Assembly (NCBI GenBank): GCA_035645115.1
Contig: DASQNF010000222.1
Coordinates: 1 to 5,674, forward strand
Length of the DNA: 5,674 nucleotides
Reading direction: 5' to 3'
From: JACVRW01 sp035645115
GTDB taxonomy: Bacteria; Actinomycetota; Thermoleophilia; Solirubrobacterales; Thermoleophilaceae
The translations under genes were made by a program, and so were the position numbers. The notes beneath the pieces are model-generated. The model did no database searches, was not told where the DNA came from, and was given only the letters and a program-made list of their open reading frames with translations. Positions within the stretch are counted from its first letter, which is position 1. Each line of letters starts with the position of its first letter. Below, piece by piece: positions 1 to 4,863 of the stretch.

Positions 1-92
1 TCGGCGACCTCCTCCGGGGGCGCGGCGGCCAGCGCGCGCAGGCGCGGCCGGGACCGGAGCCTCGGCGGGCGAGCGGCGGTCACGGCTGCCAT
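1..92 (-). CDS. Possible N-terminus of an unidentified protein, cut by the left edge
   Basis: A minus-strand frame opens with ATG at 92-90 and stays open to the window edge, giving about 30 residues that begin MAAVTAARPPRLRSRP and end in APPEEVA. Third codon positions are almost all G or C, as expected for coding DNA here, but a short open frame is easy to find by chance at this GC content. An in-frame GTG at 83-81 is an alternative start. No convincing ribosome binding site precedes either. The fragment is Arg/Ala-rich and I recognise no family. It lies downstream of tRNA-Arg on the same strand, about 97 nt away. Confidence 0.3.
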   Translation of the reverse strand, partial: MAAVTAARPPRLRSRPRLRALAAAPPEEVA

Positions 93-160
93 CGGCGCAT
101 CTTCGCCTATCACCCGACCCAGCGACCCGCAGCGCCTCGCGCCGGCGATCGACTCCGGGC

Positions 161-185
161 GGAACGCCTCGGACACAGCGGTTCC
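161..185 (-). terminator. Weak hairpin downstream of tRNA-Arg
   Basis: An imperfect inverted repeat (GGAAC...GTTCC arms at 161-165 and 181-185, extended by two GC pairs across a one-base bulge) begins 5 nt past the 3' end of tRNA-Arg on the minus strand. There is no T-run after it, so an intrinsic terminator is only a guess; it could also be a processing structure or chance. Confidence 0.25.
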
Positions 186-189
186 TGAG

Positions 190-263
<74 letters not shown>

Positions 264-273
264 CCGGCGGTCA

Positions 274-279
274 AGGGTA
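274..279 (-). promoter_or_regulatory. Candidate -10 box for tRNA-Arg
   Basis: TACCCT (minus strand, 279-274) fits the TAnnnT core of actinobacterial -10 elements and ends 10 nt before the mature tRNA 5' end. I see no recognisable -35 at normal spacing, so this rests on position and on similar hexamers before the other two tRNA genes. Confidence 0.35.
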
Positions 280-300
280 GCGTCCGTCGGGTGGGCCTCG

Positions 301-332
301 GAGGGCCCCGGTGCGGCGGCGAGTCGGCCCTC
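301..332 (-). terminator. Perfect 7-bp inverted repeat between tRNA-Ser(GCU) and tRNA-Arg
   Basis: GAGGGCC (301-307) and GGCCCTC (326-332) form a perfect 7-bp stem with an 18-nt loop. It begins 18 nt past the 3' end of tRNA-Ser(GCU) on the minus strand and ends before the tRNA-Arg promoter region. It lacks a T-tract. Terminators without T-tracts are reported in high-GC actinobacteria, but chance is a real alternative at this base composition. Confidence 0.35.
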
Positions 333-350
333 GTGGCGTGCACGCGCGAG

Positions 351-439
351 CGGAGAGGGAGGGATTCGAACCCTCGATGGAGCGTGAACCCCATACTCGC
401 TTAGCAGGCGAGTGCCTTCAGCCACTCGGCCACCTCTCC
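351..439 (-). tRNA. tRNA-Ser(GCU)
   Basis: An 89-nt minus-strand cloverleaf with the long variable arm typical of tRNA-Ser. The acceptor stem is GGAGAGG/CCTCTCC (439-433 with 358-352), with discriminator G at 351. The anticodon stem CTCGC/GCGAG encloses the loop CTGCTAA, giving anticodon GCU, which reads AGU/AGC. The variable arm pairs ATGGGG with CTCCAT (one G-U). The T arm is GAGGG-TTCGAAT-CCCTC. CCA is not encoded. The mature 5' end is only 23 nt beyond the stop codon of the alkyltransferase gene, and tRNA-Arg follows 87 nt downstream. Confidence 0.97.
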
Positions 440-449
440 GGAGGGGTCG

Positions 450-455
450 ATGGTA
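450..455 (-). promoter_or_regulatory. Candidate -10 box for tRNA-Ser(GCU)
   Basis: TACCAT (minus strand, 455-450) matches four of six positions of the TATAAT consensus and ends 10 nt before the mature tRNA 5' end, the same spacing as at tRNA-Arg. It lies in the 23-bp gap after the alkyltransferase stop, so any -35 would be inside that gene; none is evident. Confidence 0.4.
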
Positions 456-462
456 GCCGTGG

Positions 463-1068
463 TCAGAGGAGCGCGCCCTCGAGGCGGAGCAGGAACTCCT
501 TGCGCTCGAGACCGCCGGTGTAGCCGCCGAGCCCTCCGCCGGTGCGGAGCACCCGGTGGCAGGGCACCACCACGGGCACCGGGTTGGATCCGAGCGCGTT
601 GCCGGCCGCGCGGGTGGCCCTCGGGCTGCCCGCCTCGGCTGCCACGTGGGCATAGCTCGACACCTGGCCATAGCCGATGCGGGCCGTGGCGCGCAGGACT
701 TCACGGGCGAACCCGGCGGTGAGCGCCCAGTCGATCGGCAGATCGAACGCCGTGCGGCGTCCGTCGAAGTACTCATCGAGCTCCCGGCGGATGGGGTCGA
801 GCCGCGCGGGCGCCTCGAGCACGCGCGGCGACACCCGCCGAGCCAGGTCCTCGAGCGTCTCCTCGGAGCCGCGCAGCTCGTCGTAGGAGACGCGCACGAG
901 CCCGCGTGGCGTGGCGGCCACGGTGAGCCTGCCGAGGGGCGAGTCGACAGCGGCGTAGGCCACGTCGAGCAGGCCCTCCTCCGCGGCCCGATCCGCGATC
1001 GCGAGCTCCGGTGCGGCGGCCGGCAGGCCGGCGGCGGCTGTGCGAAGGCGTCGTTCCATCTCGTTCAT
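463..1068 (-). CDS. ogt: Methylated-DNA-[protein]-cysteine S-methyltransferase (O6-alkylguanine-DNA alkyltransferase)
   Basis: A suicide DNA-repair protein that moves the alkyl group from O6-alkylguanine (and O4-alkylthymine) to its own cysteine in one irreversible step. The 201-residue product has the hallmark active site VVVPCHRVL, with nucleophile Cys170 in PCHR (169-172). Also visible are the DNA-binding segment YGQVSSYAHVA (133-143), the likely arginine finger R153 in TRAAGNALGSNP, and the family C-terminus GGYTGGLERKEFLLRLEG (181-198). The ATG start at 1068 is chosen because GAGGAG lies 8 nt upstream and the ATG overlaps the sigma-factor stop (ATGA). An upstream extension in the same frame would merely be sigma-gene DNA read out of frame. 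About 36 residues precede the alkyltransferase N-domain (DVAYAAVDSPLG), which is longer than in minimal Ogt proteins; the opening MNEMERRLRTAAAGLP is charged and helical-looking. The overlap implies translational coupling to the sigma factor. Confidence 0.95.
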   Translation of the reverse strand: MNEMERRLRTAAAGLPAAAPELAIADRAAEEGLLDVAYAAVDSPLGRLTVAATPRGLVRVSYDELRGSEETLEDLARRVSPRVLEAPARLDPIRRELDEYFDGRRTAFDLPIDWALTAGFAREVLRATARIGYGQVSSYAHVAAEAGSPRATRAAGNALGSNPVPVVVPCHRVLRTGGGLGGYTGGLERKEFLLRLEGALL

Positions 1069-1535
1069 CGATCCAGCTCCTCTTTCAGTCGCTTCAGTCC
1101 CTCGTGCACGTTGCGGCGCGCAGCCTCCTCCGAGCCCTCGAGCAACAGCGCGAGCTCGCGGTAGGGCATGCCGAGCACCGACCGGCAGAAGACCGCGGTG
1201 CGCTGCTTCGGCGGCAGGGCTCGGACCTGCGCCCACAGCTCGGATCGTCCTTCCGGCGCCAGCGGCGTGCCCGCCTCAGGAATGGTCTGCAGCGGCAGTG
1301 GCCGGCGTCCGCGCGAGCGGTGCGCGTCGATCGCCTTGTTCTGGGCGATCCGGAACAGCCACGCGCGCAGGTTGTCGGCCCGCTTCAGGCGCGGGTAGGC
1401 GCGCAGAGCGGCGATCCAGGTCTCCTGGAAGGCGTCGTCGGCCTCGCCCGCTCCGGCCACGGCCACCAGGTAGCGGTAGACGTCCACGCGGTGCTGGTCG
1501 AGCAGCGTCTGGAACGGGGGCAGCTTCACGCTCAC
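1065..1535 (-). CDS. ECF-type RNA polymerase sigma factor
   Basis: A two-domain sigma-70 family factor of about 156 residues, the normal size for the ECF class. Region 2 spans roughly 11-75: LLDQHRVDVYRYL, then ADDAFQETWIAALRAYPRL (core-binding, -10 recognition) and NLRAWLFRIAQNKAIDAHR. Region 4 spans roughly 101-152: LWAQVRALPPKQRTAVFCRS and YRELALLLEGSEEAARRNVH, a helix-turn-helix that reads the -35, followed by EGLKRLKEEL. There is no sigma-3 domain and no C-terminal extension. The start is taken as GTG at 1535, with a second GTG two codons on (1529); neither has a clear Shine-Dalgarno, and the frame further upstream is out-of-frame transpeptidase DNA. It begins 31 nt after the transpeptidase stop and its stop overlaps the alkyltransferase start by 4 nt, so all three are probably one transcript. 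No recognisable anti-sigma gene is adjacent. The regulon cannot be read from this window. Confidence 0.92.
   Translation of the reverse strand: MSVKLPPFQTLLDQHRVDVYRYLVAVAGAGEADDAFQETWIAALRAYPRLKRADNLRAWLFRIAQNKAIDAHRSRGRRPLPLQTIPEAGTPLAPEGRSELWAQVRALPPKQRTAVFCRSVLGMPYRELALLLEGSEEAARRNVHEGLKRLKEELDR
1077..1082 (-). promoter_or_regulatory. Strong Shine-Dalgarno of the alkyltransferase gene
   Basis: GAGGAG (minus strand, 1082-1077) lies 8 nt before the ATG at 1068, inside the last codons of the sigma factor. It decides the start of the alkyltransferase and is the clearest ribosome binding site in the window; several neighbouring starts have none. Confidence 0.8.
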
Positions 1536-1566
1536 TGGAACGTCGCAGCGGGCGTCGCCGTGAGAT

Positions 1567-2916
1567 TCAGGCGCCGATGAACACCGGCGCGCCGAGCGGG
1601 ATCGTGTCGAGCAGCCAGCGCGCCTCGCGTGAGGACAGCCGCAGGCACCCGAGGCTGGCCGGCCGGCCGATGCTCGCACGGTCGGTGGTGGCGTGGATCG
1701 CGAGCCGGTCCCCGCCGGGCCAGCTCGGCGGCAGCCGTGTCTGATGCCCGGTCAGGGCCACGACGCAGCAGCCGTACGGCGAGTCCCGGTCGGTGACGCG
1801 GAGCTTGTCGGTGACGGAGAAGCGGCCCCTCGGCGTGGGATTGCCGCGCCGGCCGATGCCCACGCTGAAGCTCCGCTCGGTGTGACCGCCCTGGCGGGCG
1901 TAGAGCATCCGCCTCGACAGGTCCACGTGCAGCGTCCAGCGCACGCAGTCCACGCGCCCGTCCGCCGCGCGCATCCAGGCGACCTGACCGTTGGGGAGCT
2001 CGGGCGCCTGCACGGCGAGCCAGTCGCGCTCCCGCTCGATCACACCGAGGACGCGCGGGGTCCCCCATTCGGTGCGGCTGCTCAGCCTGGCGAACGGCCT
2101 GCCGCCCGGCTTGCGGTAGATAGGCGTGCGCCCGTTCGCGTGCGCACGGGGGTAGCAGCCGGCGTCCTCCGGGTCGGACGGGAAGGGGGCCGCCGCCGGG
2201 CCGTCCCGCGCGGGGACGAACAGGCGCGTGCCGTCGCCCGAGTCGACCCCGCCCGATGCAGCCTGACCCTCGTCGCCGGACTGGGTGACGGCCACGAGCC
2301 CGGCGGCGAGGGCGAGCGCGACGAGCCCGAGCCCGACGAGCGCAAGCGCCAGATGCGGGAGGTGCGAGCGGGAGCGCTCCCCAGCGGCCCAGACGGTCTC
2401 GGGCGCGTACCCCGGCCGAGCGCGGGGCCCGTCCGGGGGCGCCCGATGCGGGGGTGCAGGCGGTGAGGCGTCCGAAGGCGGGGCCGGCGGCGGCGTGGGC
2501 GGGTCGGCCGCAGCCTCGCTCGCCGCCGGGGCGGGCTGCGCCGGCGCCCCCGGCCCGGCTGCCGCCCCCGATCCGCGCGCCTCCGGCATGGCCCCCGCGC
2601 CCGCCGGTGGCCGCTCGGCATCCGCGCCCGCCGTCCCGAACTCCGCGCCCAGCTCGGGTTTGCCCCCGCTCCAGGTCTCCTCCTCGAGCAGCGCCTTCAG
2701 CACCGCGCCCAGGTCCTCGCCGCGCTTGACCCCGAGCTCCGAAGCCAGCCGCTCGATCGCCGCCGCACGCCGGCGGGCCAGCTGAGAAGGATCGATGTCG
2801 TACACGAGCGCGAGCGCCTCGTCCGGCACGCGCCGCCGCAGCGACAGGGCAAGCAGCTCCCTGTCCCTCGGGTCTATGCGCTCGAGCGCCGAGCCGACCT
2901 GTCCGGGATCGATCAT
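1567..2916 (-). CDS. Membrane-anchored L,D-transpeptidase (YkuD) with sigma-region-4-like cytoplasmic domain
   Basis: A 449-residue protein with four visible parts. Residues 11-80 (ALERIDPRDRELLALSLRRR... to AAIERLASELGV) resemble a sigma-70 region 4 helix-turn-helix. Residues 82-180 are a disordered Ala/Pro/Gly-rich linker. Residues 187-211 (LPHLALALVGLGLVALAL...) are one transmembrane helix with basic residues just before it, predicting N-in/C-out. Outside, about 262-318 looks SH3-like (IYRKPGG, VLGVIERERDWLAVQ, QVAWMRA), and 324-448 is the YkuD catalytic domain, with VGIGRRGNPTPRGRFSVTDK, His408 in LAIHATTD and nucleophile Cys424 in SLGCLRL. YkuD enzymes form 3-3 peptidoglycan cross-links or attach proteins to the wall. 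The usual SHGC is SLGC here, so the second His is replaced by Leu. The ATG at 2916 lacks a good ribosome binding site. The sigma factor follows after 31 nt. The catalytic family is firm; the N-terminal domain is my inference. Confidence 0.88.
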   Translation of the reverse strand: MIDPGQVGSALERIDPRDRELLALSLRRRVPDEALALVYDIDPSQLARRRAAAIERLASELGVKRGEDLGAVLKALLEEETWSGGKPELGAEFGTAGADAERPPAGAGAMPEARGSGAAAGPGAPAQPAPAASEAAADPPTPPPAPPSDASPPAPPHRAPPDGPRARPGYAPETVWAAGERSRSHLPHLALALVGLGLVALALAAGLVAVTQSGDEGQAASGGVDSGDGTRLFVPARDGPAAAPFPSDPEDAGCYPRAHANGRTPIYRKPGGRPFARLSSRTEWGTPRVLGVIERERDWLAVQAPELPNGQVAWMRAADGRVDCVRWTLHVDLSRRMLYARQGGHTERSFSVGIGRRGNPTPRGRFSVTDKLRVTDRDSPYGCCVVALTGHQTRLPPSWPGGDRLAIHATTDRASIGRPASLGCLRLSSREARWLLDTIPLGAPVFIGA

Positions 2917-2920
2917 CGGG

Positions 2921-2936
2921 GGTACCCGGAAGGTAC
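2921..2936 (-). promoter_or_regulatory. Possible promoter/operator before the transpeptidase operon
   Basis: Just upstream of the ATG, GGTAC occurs twice (2921-2925 and 2932-2936), starts 11 bp apart, about one helical turn. On the minus strand TACCTT (2935-2930) could be a -10 box, which would put transcription start within a few bases of the ATG. Nothing else in the 96 bp between the transpeptidase and tRNA-Ser(UGA) looks like a promoter. Read-through from the tRNA is the alternative. Confidence 0.25.
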
Positions 2937-3012
2937 GGGCGGGTGCAGCCGGAAAGGCTCAGCCGCCACATCAGCAGTTCCGCCCTCACGGGGGGGCCCG
3001 CGGGCGCCGAAG

Positions 3013-3099
3013 CGGAGGGGGAGGGATTCGAACCCCCGGGCCCTTGCGGGCCGGCTGCTTTCAAGGCAGCTGCAATCGACCGGACTCTGCCACCCCTCC
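3013..3099 (-). tRNA. tRNA-Ser(UGA)
   Basis: An 87-nt minus-strand tRNA with a long variable arm. The acceptor stem is GGAGGGG/CCCCTCC (3099-3093 with 3020-3014), with discriminator G at 3013. The anticodon stem GCTGC/GCAGC encloses the loop CTTGAAA, giving anticodon UGA, which reads UCA and UCG (with wobble). The variable hairpin is GGCCC-GCAA-GGGCC. The T arm is GGGGG-TTCGAAT-CCCTC with one G-U pair. CCA is not encoded. It lies 56 nt downstream of serS, the gene of its own charging enzyme, on the same strand. Confidence 0.97.
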
Positions 3100-3112
3100 G
3101 GGTGGGCGAACG

Positions 3113-3118
3113 ATCTTA
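3113..3118 (-). promoter_or_regulatory. Candidate -10 box for tRNA-Ser(UGA)
   Basis: TAAGAT (minus strand, 3118-3113) sits 13 nt before the mature tRNA 5' end in the 56-bp gap after serS, and is the only AT-rich hexamer there. A start about 7 nt downstream would leave a leader of about 6 nt. No -35 is apparent. The tRNA may therefore have its own promoter rather than depend on serS read-through. Confidence 0.45.
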
Positions 3119-3155
3119 GGCCGCGCGGGCGCCGAGCAGGCCCACGCGCACTCCG

Positions 3156-4406
3156 TCACGCGGACGGCCGCTCAGCCACGATCTCGCGCGGCGCCCCGAA
3201 CTCGTGCAGCACGGCGGGGATCGCCACACCGCCGTCGTCGCGCTGGTGGTTCTCCACTACCGCGATGATCGTGCGGCCCACCGCCACCGCCGTGCCGTTC
3301 AGCGTGTGCACGTGGCGGACGGCCTCGCCCTCGGCGGAACGGAAGCGGATGTCGAGGCGGCGGGCCTGGTAGTCGGTGGTGTTCGAGCAGGACGTGAGCT
3401 CGCGGAAGCGCTCCTGCCCCGGCAGCCAGGCCTCCAGATCGTACTTCTTGGCCGCCGAGGCGCCCAGGTCGTTCGCGGCGATGTTGACCACGCGGTACGG
3501 GATCCCGAGGGCCTGCAGGATCTCCTCCTCGATCGCGAGCAGCCGCTCATGCTCTTCGCCCGAGCGCTCCGGCTCCACGAACGCGAACATCTCGACCTTG
3601 TCGAATTGGTGCACCCGGAAGATCCCCTGGGTGTCGCGGCCGGCCGCGCCCGCCTCGCGCCGGAAGCACGGCGAGAAGCCCGCGTAGCGGCGCGGCAGCT
3701 CGCCCATGATCTCGCCCGCGTGCAGCGATGCGAGCGGCACCTCGCTCGTGCCCGCGAGGTATAGCTCGTCGTCCGGCACACGGTAGATCTGCTGCTCGGT
3801 GTCGGGCAGCATGCCGGTGCCGAAGAGCGCCTGCTCGCGCACCAGCACGGGCGGCACCACCGGCGTGAAGCCCTTCTCCTCGAGCAGGGCGATCGCCCAC
3901 TGCACGAGCGCCAGCTCGAGCCGGACGAGCGGGCCCTTCAGGTAGGCGAAGCGAGAACCGGCCACGCGCGCGCCCGCCTCGAGGTCGAGGTGCTCTCCGA
4001 GCAGCTCTACGTGTGAACGCCCCGGAGCTCCTGACTCCCCGACCTCGCGAATCGTCTCGTCCTGCGGCGGAGAGGTCGGGTCGGGCAGGTTCGGCAGCGA
4101 GGCGAGCACCGCAGAGCGGCGCTCGTCGACGGCTCGCAGCTCCTGCTCGAGCTCCTTCTCGCGCGCGGAGGCGCCCTTGACCTCTGCGATCGCGGCCGAC
4201 GCGTCGGCGCCCGAGCGCTGCAGCTCGCCGATTCGCTTCGAGGCCTCGTTCCTTCGCCGTCGCAGCTGCTCGAGCTCGGGCAGCAGGGCGCGGCGGCGTG
4301 CGTCGAGCTCGAGCGCTTCGTTGAGCACGGCCGGGTCGACCCCCCGGCGCGCCAGCGCGTCGCGTGCCGGCGCGGGGTCCTCGCGAATCCGCCTCAGGTC
4401 GAGCAC
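3156..4406 (-). CDS. serS: Seryl-tRNA synthetase
   Basis: Charges tRNA-Ser with serine (and tRNA-Sec where present) through a seryl-adenylate, in the cytoplasm. At 416 residues it is full length for the bacterial enzyme. Residues 1-105 form the tRNA-binding arm: it opens with the family-typical MLDLRRIRED and contains a long antiparallel coiled coil (about 30-100, rich in Glu/Arg/Leu) that contacts the long variable arm of tRNA-Ser. The class II core follows: the serine-site loop TSEVPL (220-225), motif 2 FSPCFRREAGAAGRDTQGI (244-262) and VHQFDKVEMF (265-274), and motif 3 LNGTAVAVGRTIIAVVENHQ (369-388, with Arg378). The start is GTG at 4406, fixed by the conserved N-terminus; no good Shine-Dalgarno precedes it. 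It begins 22 nt after the cytochrome c stop, so cotranscription is likely. A tRNA-Ser gene follows. Confidence 0.98.
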   Translation of the reverse strand: MLDLRRIREDPAPARDALARRGVDPAVLNEALELDARRRALLPELEQLRRRRNEASKRIGELQRSGADASAAIAEVKGASAREKELEQELRAVDERRSAVLASLPNLPDPTSPPQDETIREVGESGAPGRSHVELLGEHLDLEAGARVAGSRFAYLKGPLVRLELALVQWAIALLEEKGFTPVVPPVLVREQALFGTGMLPDTEQQIYRVPDDELYLAGTSEVPLASLHAGEIMGELPRRYAGFSPCFRREAGAAGRDTQGIFRVHQFDKVEMFAFVEPERSGEEHERLLAIEEEILQALGIPYRVVNIAANDLGASAAKKYDLEAWLPGQERFRELTSCSNTTDYQARRLDIRFRSAEGEAVRHVHTLNGTAVAVGRTIIAVVENHQRDDGGVAIPAVLHEFGAPREIVAERPSA

Positions 4407-4428
4407 GGCCGTGCCCGCGCGGCCTTGA

Positions 4429-4839
4429 CTAGCCGCCGGTCTGGCCGGAGGCCGTCGGGTCGTTGGTGCCGCTCTCCTTGCCCGAGTACTCCTCCAGGAA
4501 CGCGGCCACGGCCTCGGCTTCCTCCCCGACCACGATGTTCGCCGGCATGATCGCCCCGGAGAAGCCGCCGTTGCGGATGGCGAACAGGGCGTCGTCGGCG
4601 CTCACCTTGCGTACGTTGAAGTTGGGGCCGTTGGTGCGCTCGCCGCCCTCGACCTCGCCGATCGGCTTCGAGCCGTAGGAGTTCGCGGCCTCGAGCGAGT
4701 GGCATCCGGAGCAGCGCTCGTAGAAGAGCTCGGCGCCCGCGCGGGCGGTCTGCTTGTCCTCGGGCACCGTGATCTCACCGCCGCAGCCGGCCGCGAGCGC
4801 CGCGATGAGCGCGCTGGCGATGACGATCGGACGGCTCAC
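4429..4839 (-). CDS. Class I cytochrome c lipoprotein
   Basis: A 136-residue exported monohaem cytochrome. The N-terminus has a short signal peptide ending in the lipobox LAAGC, so Cys19 is probably lipidated and the protein tethered to the outer face of the membrane. Haem attaches at CSGCH (43-47), with His47 as proximal ligand. The distal ligand is probably Met98 in GAIMPANIV, followed by the helix EEAEAVAAFLEEY (106-118), which closes the fold as in cytochrome c6/c553-like domains. The C-terminal tail (SGKESGTNDPTASGQTGG) is low-complexity. The start is GTG at 4839; an upstream ATG at 4849 is out of frame. There is no Shine-Dalgarno, and a -10-like hexamer lies 8 nt before the GTG, suggesting a leaderless message. 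It is divergent from a copper protein and upstream of serS. The electron partners are not encoded here. Confidence 0.92.
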   Translation of the reverse strand: MSRPIVIASALIAALAAGCGGEITVPEDKQTARAGAELFYERCSGCHSLEAANSYGSKPIGEVEGGERTNGPNFNVRKVSADDALFAIRNGGFSGAIMPANIVVGEEAEAVAAFLEEYSGKESGTNDPTASGQTGG

Positions 4840-4863
4840 GGCGGCGCATAGTATCCGCCCCCA
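4840..4863. promoter_or_regulatory. Divergent intergenic region with overlapping bidirectional -10 box
   Basis: Only 24 bp separate the GTG starts of the cytochrome c (minus) and cupredoxin (plus) genes. The sole AT-rich block is CATAGTATC. It reads TAGTAT on the plus strand (4849-4854, 9 nt before the cupredoxin GTG) and TACTAT on the minus strand (4853-4848, 8 nt before the cytochrome GTG), each matching four of six -10 positions. Predicted starts fall at or within a few bases of each GTG, consistent with the absence of Shine-Dalgarno sequences. Any -35 would lie inside the opposing gene; I see no good match. Confidence 0.6.

Noticed and set aside
80..100. Six-codon minus-strand frame (MRRWQP) ending over a GTG
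   Set aside because: It looks like a possible leader peptide, but it is too short, has no regulatory structure around it, and the gene it would precede is itself uncertain.
1069..1236. Upstream extension of the alkyltransferase to a 257-residue protein
   Set aside because: The extra 56 residues are sigma-factor region 4 DNA read in another frame; the ATG at 1068 has a strong Shine-Dalgarno and an ATGA overlap.
1536..1679. Upstream extension of the sigma factor to 204 residues
   Set aside because: The extra residues are low-complexity, Arg/Ala/Ser-rich and overlap the catalytic end of the transpeptidase; normal ECF length is reached from GTG at 1535.
1693..2466. Plus-strand open frames opposite the transpeptidase, sigma, alkyltransferase and serS genes
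   Set aside because: They are antisense shadows typical of high-GC DNA, with skewed Arg/Pro/Gly/Ala composition and no recognisable motif.
2996..3005. GCCCGCGGGC palindrome downstream of tRNA-Ser(UGA)
   Set aside because: GC-only palindromes of 10-12 bp are expected several times by chance at this base composition; there is no loop of useful size and no T-tract.
1532..3064. A 510-codon minus-strand open frame covering the transpeptidase region
   Set aside because: It is an out-of-frame reading of the transpeptidase gene, runs into tRNA-Ser(UGA), and gives an Arg/Gly/Ala-rich sequence with no domain; the neighbouring frame holds clear YkuD motifs.
3100..4440. T-box or other riboswitch controlling serS
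   Set aside because: Only 22 nt separate the cytochrome c stop from the serS start, so there is no room for a leader RNA, and no T-box consensus is visible.
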